From positions 868,001-932,000 of the forward strand of contig NZ_CP101416.1 of the NCBI RefSeq assembly GCF_027942295.1: a stretch of 64,000 bases of DNA, read 5' to 3'. The position numbers and the translations under genes were made by a program. The stretch comes from Pseudanabaena sp. Chao 1811. GTDB taxonomy: Bacteria > Cyanobacteriota > Cyanobacteriia > Pseudanabaenales > Pseudanabaenaceae. This document shows positions 50,845-59,760 of this stretch, one piece after another. The stretch's first letter is position 1, and each line of letters opens with the position of its first letter. The notes beneath the pieces were generated by a model. The model searched no databases and was not told where the DNA came from. It was given only the letters and a program-made list of their open reading frames with translations.

Positions 50845-52731
50845 ATGAAATCCTCTTGGAGAACTGCACTGCTGTGGTTGCTGCCCATAGCGATAATTGG
50901 CTTTTTTGGCTGGCAGACATTAGTTGCTCGTCCTGCCCCTAGTCGTCCAACGGTGAATGCAGCAAATACCCGCATCGCCTACGGAAGATTTCTTGAGTAT
51001 CTCGATGAACATCGGGTACGCAAGGTCGATATTTTTGATGGTGGTCGCACGGCGGTAATCGTAGCAAGCGATCCCCAAATTGAGGGCAAAGAGCAACGCG
51101 CTAGAGTTGACTTGCCACTATATGCCCCAGAATTGATGGACAAACTCAATGAAGGTGGTGTGGATTTAGCAATTTATCCACCTAGCAACAATGGCGCGAT
51201 CTGGAGTGTTCTTAGCAATTTAGTTTTCCCCGTTGCTTTAATCGCAGGTTTATTTTTCCTATTCCGTCGTTCCAATCAAATGGGCGGTCCCGGACAAGCT
51301 ATGGACTTTGGTAAATCCAAGGCGCGTTTTGCGATGGATGCCAAGACAGGCGTAATGTTTGATGATGTCGCTGGTATCGAAGAAGCTAAGGAAGAATTAC
51401 AAGAAGTTGTAACTTTCTTGAAAAAGCCCGAACGCTTTACCGCCGTTGGCGCAAAGATTCCTAAGGGTGTTTTGTTAATTGGTCCTCCCGGAACTGGTAA
51501 GACCTTGCTTGCCAAGGCGATCGCTGGTGAAGCTGGCGTACCTTTCTTCTCCGTATCTGGTTCTGAGTTCGTGGAAATGTTCGTTGGTGTTGGCGCATCC
51601 CGTGTACGCGACTTGTTCAAGAAGGCTAAGGAAAACGCACCTTGCATCATCTTTATCGATGAAATTGATGCAGTTGGTCGTCAACGTGGCGCTGGTATTG
51701 GTGGTGGTAATGACGAGCGCGAACAAACCCTCAACCAAATCCTCACCGAAATGGATGGCTTTGAAGGTAACTCTGGTGTGATCGTGATTGCGGCAACTAA
51801 CCGTGCTGATGTCCTTGACTCCGCACTGTTACGTCCCGGTCGTTTCGATCGCCAAATTGGTGTTGATCCACCTGATATCAAGGGTCGTTTGCAAGTTCTT
51901 AACGTTCATGCCCGTGACAAAAAGATTAGCCCTGAAGTTTCCCTAGAAGCGATCGCTCGTCGTACCCCAGGTTTTGCAGGTGCTGACCTTGCGAACTTAC
52001 TTAATGAAGCCGCAATTCTCACCGCTCGTCGTCGTAAGGATGCAATGACTATGGCAGAAATTGATGATGCCGTAGACAGAATCATTGCTGGCTTAGAAGG
52101 TAAGGCTCTCGTCGATAGCCGTAACAAGCGCTTGATTGCCTATCACGAAGTTGGTCATGCGATCGTTGGTACATTACTCAAGGATCATGATCCAGTTCAA
52201 AAAGTTACCCTCATTCCTAGAGGTCAAGCGGCTGGTTTGACATGGTTCACTCCCGATGAAGAACAAACTCTGATCTCTCGTGGTCAAATCCTCGCTCGCA
52301 TCACCGCTGCCCTCGGTGGACGCGCTGCGGAAGAAGCAGTATTCGGTTCTGCGGAAGTAACTACTGGTGCTGGTGGCGACTTGCAACAGGTAAGCGGCAT
52401 GGCACGTCAGATGGTGACAAGATTTGGTATGTCCAATATTGGTCAACTTGCCCTCGAAGGTCAAAGCTCTGAAGTATTCCTCGGACGTAGCATGGGTGGC
52501 GGATCGCAATATTCTGAAGATATTTCGGCAAAGATCGATCAACAAGTTCGTGAAATTGTGCAGAAATGCTATCAAACAGCCTTGCAAATCGTGTATGAAA
52601 ATCGCACAGCGATCGATCGCGTTGTCGATCTGCTAGTTGAGAATGAAACTCTCGATGGTGATGAATTCCGTCGCATCATCTCTGAGTACACATCCGTTCC
52701 TGTAAAAGAACGTTTTGTACCTCAAATTTAA
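50845..52731 (+). CDS. ftsH: ATP-dependent zinc metalloprotease FtsH
   Basis: 628 residues. Two membrane helices flank a periplasmic domain (about 10-28 and 118-140). The AAA+ module has Walker [17 protein letters not shown] (about 212) and Walker [20 protein letters not shown] is [20 protein letters not shown]. The zinc site is HEVGH at about residue 434. FtsH forms membrane hexamers that remove damaged photosystem II D1 and other membrane proteins in cyanobacteria. Length matches the FtsH2/FtsH3 type. Copies of one repeat family lie on both sides of the gene. Confidence 0.97.
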   Translation: MKSSWRTALLWLLPIAIIGFFGWQTLVARPAPSRPTVNAANTRIAYGRFLEYLDEHRVRKVDIFDGGRTAVIVASDPQIEGKEQRARVDLPLYAPELMDKLNEGGVDLAIYPPSNNGAIWSVLSNLVFPVALIAGLFFLFRRSNQMGGPGQAMDFGKSKARFAMDAKTGVMFDDVAGIEEAKEELQEVVTFLKKPERFTAVGAKIPKGVLLIGPPGTGKTLLAKAIAGEAGVPFFSVSGSEFVEMFVGVGASRVRDLFKKAKENAPCIIFIDEIDAVGRQRGAGIGGGNDEREQTLNQILTEMDGFEGNSGVIVIAATNRADVLDSALLRPGRFDRQIGVDPPDIKGRLQVLNVHARDKKISPEVSLEAIARRTPGFAGADLANLLNEAAILTARRRKDAMTMAEIDDAVDRIIAGLEGKALVDSRNKRLIAYHEVGHAIVGTLLKDHDPVQKVTLIPRGQAAGLTWFTPDEEQTLISRGQILARITAALGGRAAEEAVFGSAEVTTGAGGDLQQVSGMARQMVTRFGMSNIGQLALEGQSSEVFLGRSMGGGSQYSEDISAKIDQQVREIVQKCYQTALQIVYENRTAIDRVVDLLVENETLDGDEFRRIISEYTSVPVKERFVPQI

Positions 52732-52741
52732 AAATCGCCCA

Positions 52742-52776
52742 AAAAGAGAGCGGACACGTTGTGTCCGCTCTCTTTT
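52742..52776 (+). terminator. ftsH terminator
   Basis: AAAAGAGAGCGGACAC (52742-52757) pairs with GTGTCCGCTCTCTTTT (52761-52776) around GTT. Confidence 0.87.
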
Positions 52777-52792
52777 AGTTTCACGTTAACTA

Positions 52793-52887
52793 AACGTGAG
52801 TTCGATAACGCTATTTTCCGCCTTCGTCGAAACGAAACCCATATTTCTGTGCCGTCCGCGTAGCGGGCGGCACAGAAATATGGGTTT
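52793..52887. repeat. TGAGTTCGATA-family element with long palindrome
   Basis: AACGTGAGTTCGATAACGCT at 52793 and CGCCTTCGTCGAAACG at 52819 match the copies at 50084 and 50588. A 25-nt arm (52835-52859) pairs with 52863-52887 around GTA, with one wobble. Confidence 0.7.
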
Positions 52888-52926
52888 TAAGTTTACTTAT
52901 GCCTGACTACTTACTAAATTCTATTT

Positions 52927-53733
52927 TTATATAGCGATCGCAAGATATTCCTGAATCAGATCAATGGTCTCCTGTGGATGACTCATATGAGGACAATGCC
53001 ATGTAGCGTCCATGATTTTTAGGATACTTTTAGGTAAATTTTGATGTAAATAATGCCCTACCTCGATAGGTACAAAGGCATCATCTAGAGATTGAAGGAT
53101 TAATGAAGGTGATGTCACTTTAGATAAGTTATGGCGGTTATCAGAATGTAAAGTCACCTCCGCAAAATGCGTGGTGATCGTCGGATCATTTGCTCGATAG
53201 CTTTGCTCTAACTCTTGAGTTAACTCTGGCTTATCCTCATTTCTCATCACAATGGGAGCTAAGAAGTTTGCCCAACCAATATAGTTCTTTTCCATAATGT
53301 CCAGTAGTTCTGCAATATCTTGCTCCTCAAAACCACCGATATAATTAGGTTTGTTGATGTAACAGGGAGAAGCTCCAACGAGAATCAGCTTTTGAAACAG
53401 ATGAGGTACTTGGAGTGAAGCTAAGATGCCAATCATCCCGCTTACAGAATGCGCGATGAGAATTGTGCTGTCTAATGACAAGTATTCACAAATATCGAGG
53501 ATATCTTGAGCATAACCTTCTAGATCACTATAGCGATCGACTTCATAAGCACTAGGATCTGACTGTCCTGAACCTACATAATCAAATAAAACGACTTGGT
53601 AATCCTTCTCAAAGGCAGGAGTCACGAAACGCCACATCTTTTGGTCACAGCCAAACCCATTTGCAAAGATGATGGTTTGTTTGCCTTTGCCCAAAATTTT
53701 GACATTATTACGAAGAATAATACTTTGACTCAT
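52927..53733 (-). CDS. RsbQ-like alpha/beta hydrolase
   Basis: 268 residues, the same length and pattern as Bacillus RsbQ: FANGFGCDQKMWRFVTPAFE, FDYVGSGQSD, CYINKPNYIGGFEEQDI and MEKNYIGWANFLAP. The catalytic triad is Ser96 in IAHSVSGM, Asp218 in SLDDAF and His246 in WHCPHMSHP. RsbQ activates the PAS-PP2C phosphatase RsbP in energy-stress partner switching, and related folds are D14/KAI2 hormone receptors. A PAS-PP2C phosphatase is encoded 2.5 kb away at 56265-58637. A functional link is inferred, not shown. Confidence 0.85.
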   Translation of the reverse strand: MSQSIILRNNVKILGKGKQTIIFANGFGCDQKMWRFVTPAFEKDYQVVLFDYVGSGQSDPSAYEVDRYSDLEGYAQDILDICEYLSLDSTILIAHSVSGMIGILASLQVPHLFQKLILVGASPCYINKPNYIGGFEEQDIAELLDIMEKNYIGWANFLAPIVMRNEDKPELTQELEQSYRANDPTITTHFAEVTLHSDNRHNLSKVTSPSLILQSLDDAFVPIEVGHYLHQNLPKSILKIMDATWHCPHMSHPQETIDLIQEYLAIAI

Positions 53734-53778
53734 GCGGTCTCAATTTCAGTCATCAGTATGAACTCCAAAGGGCAGCTT

Positions 53779-54216
53779 CTAGCTATACTCTCTTGGGTTT
53801 TCTTCATCACGGACACGAAAACGAAATCTCGCCTCTTGAATACAGGGGCGCATCTGCTCGTATAGCTCCCTGACATCTATAGGCAAACGTTCTAATAATA
53901 TCTTTGGAGCTGATAGATCGCGGGTAATCAAGAGCATATTGCCACTACCCATAATCCTTTGATTTAATGGCTTTTCGAGATGGATATCATCGACTTGATA
54001 AATTTCTAAAGTCTCGATCGCTCTAGAAAATATCCCAGTTTCAATCACAATTCGCTGTGAAGTAATTAAATATTGCGTATTGATCGATTTTAGCCAAAAC
54101 CAAAACGCTCCAATTCCTAAAGTAAACACAGAAATCAGTAACCTAGTCACACTACCAATTACAGCAGGATGACCTTTAAACAGAATGCGTTCTTCGTGTA
54201 AAGGAGCTTTTGTCAT
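53779..54216 (-). CDS. bPH-domain membrane protein (YdbS-like)
   Basis: 145 residues. One or two membrane helices at about 22-46 (SVTRLLISVFTLGIGAFWFW) are followed by YLITSQRIVIETGIFSRAIE then TLEIYQVDDIHLEKPLNQRI, the bacterial PH fold of the YdbS/DUF304 type, and a basic RFRFRVRDEENPREYS tail. Function is unknown; such domains often aid envelope stress responses. It follows argG on the same strand, past a palindrome. Confidence 0.8.
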   Translation of the reverse strand: MTKAPLHEERILFKGHPAVIGSVTRLLISVFTLGIGAFWFWLKSINTQYLITSQRIVIETGIFSRAIETLEIYQVDDIHLEKPLNQRIMGSGNMLLITRDLSAPKILLERLPIDVRELYEQMRPCIQEARFRFRVRDEENPREYS

Positions 54217-54226
54217 AGTGGCTATA

Positions 54227-54265
54227 TAAACTAGAAAGGAGCGCTAAGCGCTCCTTTCTAGTTTA
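54227..54265. terminator. Palindrome overlapping the argG stop
   Basis: TAAACTAGAAAGGAGCGC (54227-54244) pairs perfectly with 54248-54265 around TAA. The argG stop codon is at 54263-54265, within the right arm. It could terminate argG or stabilise its mRNA. Confidence 0.78.
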
Positions 54266-55462
54266 TCTGTTTTTCTGCGCCCATACACGGATTGGCAGTC
54301 CCCAAACATAAATAAAGCCTTCGGCTGCTTTATGGTCGAATTGGTCAGCACTGGTGTAAGTTGCAAGGTCTTCGTCGTAGAGAGAATTCACGGATTTACG
54401 CCCAACGATGGTGGCGTTACCTTTATGGAATTTAACGCGAACCACACCTGTCACGCGCTCTTGGCTCTTATCAATAAAAGCATCAAGGGCGGATTTAAGA
54501 GGGCTATACCACAAGCCGTTGTAAATGATCTTGCCGTAGGTTTCCTCGACACCACGCTTGTATTGAGCTAGGTCAGAGGGCAGGGCAAGACTTTCGAGGT
54601 CGCGGTGAGCATGGATTAAAACCAACATCGCAGGTGCTTCATAGATCTCGCGAGACTTGATTCCCACAAGACGATTTTCTACCATGTCTATGCGTCCATA
54701 GCCATTACCACCAGCGATCGCATTGAGTCGGGTGACTAACTCCACTGGCTCAAGGGCTTGACCATCCAGCGACACGGGCAGACCTTTCTCAAAGCCAATT
54801 TCGGTATAGGTTGGCTCATCGGGAGTATCAGCGATCGCCTTGGTGAAGTCATAAATTTCTTCAGGTGGCTCATTCCAAGCGTCCTCAAGGGGACCTGCTT
54901 CGATGCTGCGTCCGAGCAAGTTGCGATCAATACTGAAAGGAGAAGATTTCTTAACAGGGGAAGGAATCCCAAACTTTTCACCATAGGCGATCGTTTCTTC
55001 TCGGCTCATCCCCCATTCGCGGGCAGGGGCTAGCACCTTAATATCGGGGTTAAGTGCGGCGATCGACACATCAAAGCGCACTTGGTCATTGCCCTTACCT
55101 GTACAGCCGTGGGCTACTGCATCCGCACCATATTCTTCGGCTGCCTCAACCAAAATCTTGGCAATGAGAGGACGCGCTAGAGCCGTAGTTAAAGGATAGC
55201 GATTTTCATACAGCGCATTGGCTTTAATCGCAGGAAAGGCATAGTCTGTAACAAATTCTTTAGTAACATCTCTAACTAGAGAAACCGAAGCTCCTGAATC
55301 TAGAGCCTTTTGTTTAATCGGTGCTAATTCATCGCCTTGTCCTAGATCTGCTGCAAGGGTAATGACTTCTTCAACACCCCATTCTTGCTTGAGATAAGGA
55401 ATGCAAACAGATGTATCAACGCCGCCCGAATACGCAAGTACGACTTTTTTCGCCCGACCCAT
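54263..55462 (-). CDS. argG: Argininosuccinate synthase
   Basis: 399 residues. The N-type PP-loop is [20 protein letters not shown], followed by [17 protein letters not shown] and a WEEP-type ending at [15 protein letters not shown]. It joins citrulline and aspartate with ATP to make argininosuccinate in arginine synthesis, cytoplasmic and tetrameric. GGAGAGATCC precedes ATG 55462. The SRP RNA ends about 30 bp upstream on the same strand. Confidence 0.97.
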   Translation of the reverse strand: MGRAKKVVLAYSGGVDTSVCIPYLKQEWGVEEVITLAADLGQGDELAPIKQKALDSGASVSLVRDVTKEFVTDYAFPAIKANALYENRYPLTTALARPLIAKILVEAAEEYGADAVAHGCTGKGNDQVRFDVSIAALNPDIKVLAPAREWGMSREETIAYGEKFGIPSPVKKSSPFSIDRNLLGRSIEAGPLEDAWNEPPEEIYDFTKAIADTPDEPTYTEIGFEKGLPVSLDGQALEPVELVTRLNAIAGGNGYGRIDMVENRLVGIKSREIYEAPAMLVLIHAHRDLESLALPSDLAQYKRGVEETYGKIIYNGLWYSPLKSALDAFIDKSQERVTGVVRVKFHKGNATIVGRKSVNSLYDEDLATYTSADQFDHKAAEGFIYVWGLPIRVWAQKNR

Positions 55463-55491
55463 GGATCTCTCCTAAACCGATTTCTAAACCT

Positions 55492-55596
55492 AAAAAAAGT
55501 AGCCCGGGTACTACGCCTACCTCAAGCATCCCTTAGTGCTGCTGTCTTCCGACCCTGACACGATTCGGGCGTTAAGATCGCATAGATCCGAGCCAC
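55492..55596 (-). ncRNA. ffs: Small signal recognition particle RNA (4.5S)
   Basis: On the minus strand, GTGGCTCGG (from 55596) pairs with CCGGGCTAC (ending 55499), counting G-U pairs. Next, CTATGC pairs with GCGTAG. The tip contains TGTCAGGGTCGGAAGACAGC followed by AGCA, matching the SRP domain IV pattern GTCAGG, a GGAA tetraloop and AGCAGC, to which Ffh binds. A run of T7 (55498-55492) after the stem is the terminator. About 98 nt long, typical of cyanobacterial 4.5S RNA. It is directly upstream of argG. Confidence 0.88.
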
Positions 55597-55723
55597 TTAT
55601 AAGAGTAGCACTAAGCGGGGAACTTAAACTAAAAACTTGCCAATTGTTGGCAAATCCATACATAAGTCCTGAGGATATCCTAAATTCAAGAAAGCAGCAC
55701 AATATGCTGCCTTTTTATATGGT

Positions 55724-55945
55724 TTATATGGCAAGGTTTTGTTTAGAGCGTTCGAGTTGCTGCCATAGCTCTGTAATCTGCGTGAATGCCTCTTGAGCCG
55801 AAATCTTGCCACCCGTTTCTAAGGCACAAATAATACTGACTCGATGCGAGAATTCTTGCAAGTTAGCATTAAACATCAAGTTCTCTGGGGTAAATGTGCC
55901 GTAGTAACGGGACCGGGGAAACATAACTTTGGTTGTGGTAGGCAT
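55724..55945 (-). CDS. Small conserved cyanobacterial protein (DUF7219-like)
   Basis: 73 residues: MPTTTKVMFPRSRYYGTFTP then ENLMFNANLQEFSHRVSIIC and ALETGGKISAQEAFTQITEL. It resembles short cyanobacterial proteins with the FPRSRYYG and LVFNANLQEF blocks that I associate with DUF7219. AAGGAGGGAATT precedes ATG 55945. Function unknown. Confidence 0.7.
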   Translation of the reverse strand: MPTTTKVMFPRSRYYGTFTPENLMFNANLQEFSHRVSIICALETGGKISAQEAFTQITELWQQLERSKQNLAI

Positions 55946-56264
55946 AATTCCCTCCTTAAGATTGCAAATCAGGGTGACTGTTCGGTAGCCTTAAGATCCT
56001 GAAAGGTGAGATGGCACAAGAGTGCGGGTTATAACCTTTTTTGGCAGCTATTTTGGTTTGATAGGCGTGAGCAATTTTATTAACCTAATCTTAACCTAGA
56101 TTTAATTTATTATGATGGTCTTGTTTGTGATAAGTTCCCGACATAACTTGGAATTGCTATTTAGCCGAGTCTATGTAGAATCCTGCAAAGTTAGCGATCG
56201 CGAAGTTCTAACAGGTCTACGGTATGACAGGAAATAGCATTATGAAGAGGCATGTGAGCCAAAT
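55946..56264. other. 319-bp gap
   Basis: It separates the DUF7219-like gene from the divergent PAS-PP2C gene and should hold both promoters. TTAATTTATTATGATGG around 56103-56120 is AT-rich and promoter-like. No hairpin or repeat seen. Confidence 0.4.
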
Positions 56265-58637
56265 ATGACGCTATTTAAACCTGCGATCGCCTTGATGAAT
56301 CATCTTAAATACCCCCAAAAATTTTTGCTGATTAGCTTGCTATTTGTTTTGCCACTAGCGCTCGTGATGAACTTGCTACTGTCAGAAATCAATAGCCGCA
56401 TTGACTTTACCCAAAAAGAAATCTATGGCAACACTTACCTCCGTCCTCTAAACCAACTCTGGCAGCATATCCCCCGCAGACAGTTAATTTTACAGCGCCA
56501 GTTCTATAAAGATACCCAAAGTTTCGGTCAAATATTACATTCTCAGTCACAGGAATTAATCGATTTACAAAACAAGATTGATCAAGCATTTGTCAAGCTC
56601 ACAAATGTCGATCGCCAATTAGGTAAGGTCGTCCAAACTAGCGATAAATTGCAAGATATCAAGTTTGCATGGCTTAGTCTGAGAGATAGTCAAGAGTTTG
56701 CTTCTTTTCGGAATCATGATGCCCTTCTCGAACAACTCGATCGCTTCCGTATCCATATAGTTGACTTCTCAAATTTGATTCTCGATCCAGATCTTGATAC
56801 TTACTATCTGATGGATGCTAGTGCCGTGAAATTGCCAGAGATGCAAAAGCTCCTGCATCAAATTATGCAGATAGAGGCAGAAGTTATCTTTAAAAAAGAA
56901 ATTAGCAATGCTAATAAAGAGAAATTAATTGCTTGCATTAGCTTATTAAATAATTACAATAATGCGATCGCCGCAAATCTAGAGAGAGCTTTTAACAATA
57001 ATCCGAGCCAGAATCTCCGTAACTCTCTCAATATTCCTCTGCGTAATTTTGTTGTTAGTGTCAGTGAATTTAACGCTTATACCAATGAGTTAGTAAGACA
57101 AGAAAATAAATTTAATTTTACAGATAGTTTTTATCGGCAAGAGATGGAAAGTACTTTAGATGACAGCTTTACACTCTGGCAACAGGTTGTTGATCGCCTC
57201 GATGAGCTATTGACATACCGCATTCAAGGATTTGAGCAACGCAAACAATTTATCTTGATGTTTGTGGCGGTTATTTTGATCGCGATCATCTATTTATTTA
57301 TTGGCTTTTATCTATCGGTAATGCGAACTGTTCATCAATTAGACATTGCCTCCAAACAAATGACTAGTAATGGTGCGATATCAATACGTCTCGATAGTAA
57401 AGATGAATTATCGATGGTTGTGCGCTCATTTAACAATGTGGCGATCGCTCTACGGGAATCTGAGGAGAAATATCGCAGCATTTTTGAAAATTCGGTTGAT
57501 GGCATCTTTCAAACTACGGTTGATGGCAAATACATCAGTGTGAATCCTGCCCTAGCCAAAATTTATGGCTACAGATCAGTTGAGCAGATGCTGGAGGAAA
57601 TCGTTGATATTCAGTCACAGCTTTATGTGGATCGCGATCGCCGTCAACAGTTTCAGACCTTGATGGATGCAAATGACACCATTACAAACTTTGAATCACA
57701 AATCTATAAACGCGATCGCAGCAAGATCTGGATTAGTGAAAATGTGCGCGCAATCCGTGATGGCAATGGCAAAATCATTTATTACGAAGGCACGGTCGCA
57801 GATATTACACAAAGGAAACTTGCCGAAATAGCATTAGAGAAAGCTAATCAACAGATTTTATCGCTGAATAACCGCCTTAAAGAAGAGAATTTACGCATGA
57901 GTAGTGAGCTAGAAGTGACCCGCAAACTTCAGCAGATGATTTTGCCCAAAGAACAAGAACTATCATTGATTTTGGGATTAGATATTGCAGGATTTATGGA
58001 ACCTGCTGCTGAGGTGGGTGGCGATTATTACGATGTACTGCAACAGCATGGGCGGATTAAAATCGGGATAGGTGATGTGACGGGACATGGCTTAGAAAGC
58101 GGAATGCTGATGATTATGGTACAGACTGCCGTGCGTACCCTATTGCAAAGTGAAGAAAATGATCCTGTCCGTTTTTTAGATACACTCAATCGCACCATTT
58201 ATGGAAATGTGCAGCGCATGTCATCGGATAAAAATTTAACGCTCTCTCTCATTGATTACGAACATGGCAAATTGACGTTAAGTGGTCAGCACGAAGAAAT
58301 TATTGTGGTGCGCAAAAATGGAACTCTAGAACGTTTTGATACAATTGATCTCGGATTCCCCATCGGTCTAGAGGAAGAGATTTCTAATTTCCTCGCTCAA
58401 AAGCAAATTCATTTAGATTTAGGCGATGTCATGGTGCTATATACCGATGGGATTACGGAAGCAGAGAATGAATCTCGCCAGCTTTATGGTGTGGATCGTC
58501 TATGTGAAGTGGTACGCCAAAATGTAGACAAATCTGCTAGTAATATTCGACAGGCGGTGATTGAAGATCTGCGATCGCACATTGGTACGCAAAAAATCTA
58601 TGACGACATCACCTTGCTAGTTCTCAAACAAAAATAA
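56265..58637 (+). CDS. Membrane HAMP-PAS-PP2C serine phosphatase (RsbU/RsbP type)
   Basis: 790 residues. TM1 at about 20-40 and TM2 at about 329-352 (ILMFVAVILIAIIYLFIGFY) bracket a 285-residue external sensor rich in helices. A HAMP domain follows to about 400, then PAS (about 400-515: YRSIFENSVDGIFQTTVDGK), a short coiled coil and the SpoIIE-type PP2C domain (about 560-789). Metal-binding motifs are EVGGDYYDV, GDVTGHGLESGM, LYTDGITEAE and YDDITLLVL. It should dephosphorylate a STAS antagonist. Candidates here are the free STAS (362-685) and the STAS part of the fusion at 29.7-31.8 kb. Confidence 0.9.
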   Translation: MTLFKPAIALMNHLKYPQKFLLISLLFVLPLALVMNLLLSEINSRIDFTQKEIYGNTYLRPLNQLWQHIPRRQLILQRQFYKDTQSFGQILHSQSQELIDLQNKIDQAFVKLTNVDRQLGKVVQTSDKLQDIKFAWLSLRDSQEFASFRNHDALLEQLDRFRIHIVDFSNLILDPDLDTYYLMDASAVKLPEMQKLLHQIMQIEAEVIFKKEISNANKEKLIACISLLNNYNNAIAANLERAFNNNPSQNLRNSLNIPLRNFVVSVSEFNAYTNELVRQENKFNFTDSFYRQEMESTLDDSFTLWQQVVDRLDELLTYRIQGFEQRKQFILMFVAVILIAIIYLFIGFYLSVMRTVHQLDIASKQMTSNGAISIRLDSKDELSMVVRSFNNVAIALRESEEKYRSIFENSVDGIFQTTVDGKYISVNPALAKIYGYRSVEQMLEEIVDIQSQLYVDRDRRQQFQTLMDANDTITNFESQIYKRDRSKIWISENVRAIRDGNGKIIYYEGTVADITQRKLAEIALEKANQQILSLNNRLKEENLRMSSELEVTRKLQQMILPKEQELSLILGLDIAGFMEPAAEVGGDYYDVLQQHGRIKIGIGDVTGHGLESGMLMIMVQTAVRTLLQSEENDPVRFLDTLNRTIYGNVQRMSSDKNLTLSLIDYEHGKLTLSGQHEEIIVVRKNGTLERFDTIDLGFPIGLEEEISNFLAQKQIHLDLGDVMVLYTDGITEAENESRQLYGVDRLCEVVRQNVDKSASNIRQAVIEDLRSHIGTQKIYDDITLLVLKQK

Positions 58638-58698
58638 AAGGATTGGCGGCACAAAGTACCACCAATCCTTCAAAAGAAGCCTCGCAATGCGAGACTTT
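58638..58698 (+). terminator. Two hairpins after the PP2C gene
   Basis: AAGGATTGG (58638-58646) pairs with CCAATCCTT (58662-58670). A second hairpin, AAGCCTCGC...GCGAGACTT, with one mismatch, is at 58677-58697. The convergent DHS-like gene starts its stop at 58702. Confidence 0.7.
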
Positions 58699-58701
58699 TT
58701 T

Positions 58702-59760
58702 CTATACGCTAACAGGAGTAGGAATATTACTGAAAGCTACAGATGACTTGTTGAAGACTTGGGCTAGTTGACGAGGAGCGCGATCGCACCAGTTCTTCTT
58801 CCCATAGACATAGCCTGCAATCAGAGGCAGAGCCACAGTTGCTTCGGAGAACACCATCTGCTCTTGGACGATATCTACTTTGCCCCAAGAATGTGCTTCC
58901 TTCAAAGTAGAACCTGATAGAGCGCCATCACGTTCATCTGCAACGGTGATTTGGACTGCATACTTGTGCATTGCTGCCTCGAATCCGAGCAATTCTGCGG
59001 CAACAACAGTATCTTGAGCAAAGTTCTTGGGAACACCACCACCGATCATGAATAGACCAGTGTGAGGGCTTGCCAACTTGCATTGAGTCAATTCACGGAA
59101 ATCCTTGACAGAGTCAATGCTGACATGCTCTTCGGGAGAATTCCACTGATGATGCACTAAGCCAAAACCTGCGGAACAATCACTGAAGGCAGGAACGAAG
59201 ATAGGAACTTGATGCTCATAAGCTGCCAAAACGACGGAGTGGCGATTCTTGGCATTCTTATCTAGATATGCACCCATTTCATGGATGAATTCTCGAGAGG
59301 AGTAAGCACGAGGAGGAAGAGAATTCGCAATTTCCGCGATCGTCATGTCGCAAACGCGCAGTTCGTCTTCGTCGATGTAGGTGTCATAGATGCGATCGAT
59401 CGCATTTTCGCGGAGTACAGTATCGTCTGCAAAGGTATCACCCACATAGTGACGGAAGCCGAGAGCCTCAAAGAAGTCTTGATCGACGATATTTGCGCCT
59501 GTAGAGACAATCATGTCTACCATGTTGTTGACGATTAAATCGTAGATGACTCCCTTAAGTCCTGCACTAAATAAAGAACCTGCTAAACATAGGATGATTG
59601 CGCAATCCTTATCTTGGATCATGTTGTCATAGATACGGGCAGCACGTCCAAGGTTACGACCTTGAAAAGCGGTATTTGCCATAGCATCAACCAATCCCAC
59701 AACATCAAAAGCCTTGATGTCAATATGTTCAACAGTCTGTTTAAGTAGTTCGCGTTTCAT
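58702..59760 (-). CDS. Deoxyhypusine-synthase-like enzyme (homospermidine-type)
   Basis: 352 residues of the deoxyhypusine synthase fold. DFFEALGFRHYVGDTFADDT, then IGGGVPKNFAQDTVVAAELL and ADERDGALSGSTLKEAHSWG with Lys after it (HSWGKVD), aligned with the catalytic Lys of DHS in the SWGK motif. As bacteria lack eIF5A, such enzymes are thought to join aminobutyl groups to small amines, producing homospermidine or related guanidino-polyamines. The exact product cannot be read from sequence. It is convergent with the PP2C gene. Confidence 0.82.
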   Translation of the reverse strand: MKRELLKQTVEHIDIKAFDVVGLVDAMANTAFQGRNLGRAARIYDNMIQDKDCAIILCLAGSLFSAGLKGVIYDLIVNNMVDMIVSTGANIVDQDFFEALGFRHYVGDTFADDTVLRENAIDRIYDTYIDEDELRVCDMTIAEIANSLPPRAYSSREFIHEMGAYLDKNAKNRHSVVLAAYEHQVPIFVPAFSDCSAGFGLVHHQWNSPEEHVSIDSVKDFRELTQCKLASPHTGLFMIGGGVPKNFAQDTVVAAELLGFEAAMHKYAVQITVADERDGALSGSTLKEAHSWGKVDIVQEQMVFSEATVALPLIAGYVYGKKNWCDRAPRQLAQVFNKSSVAFSNIPTPVSV

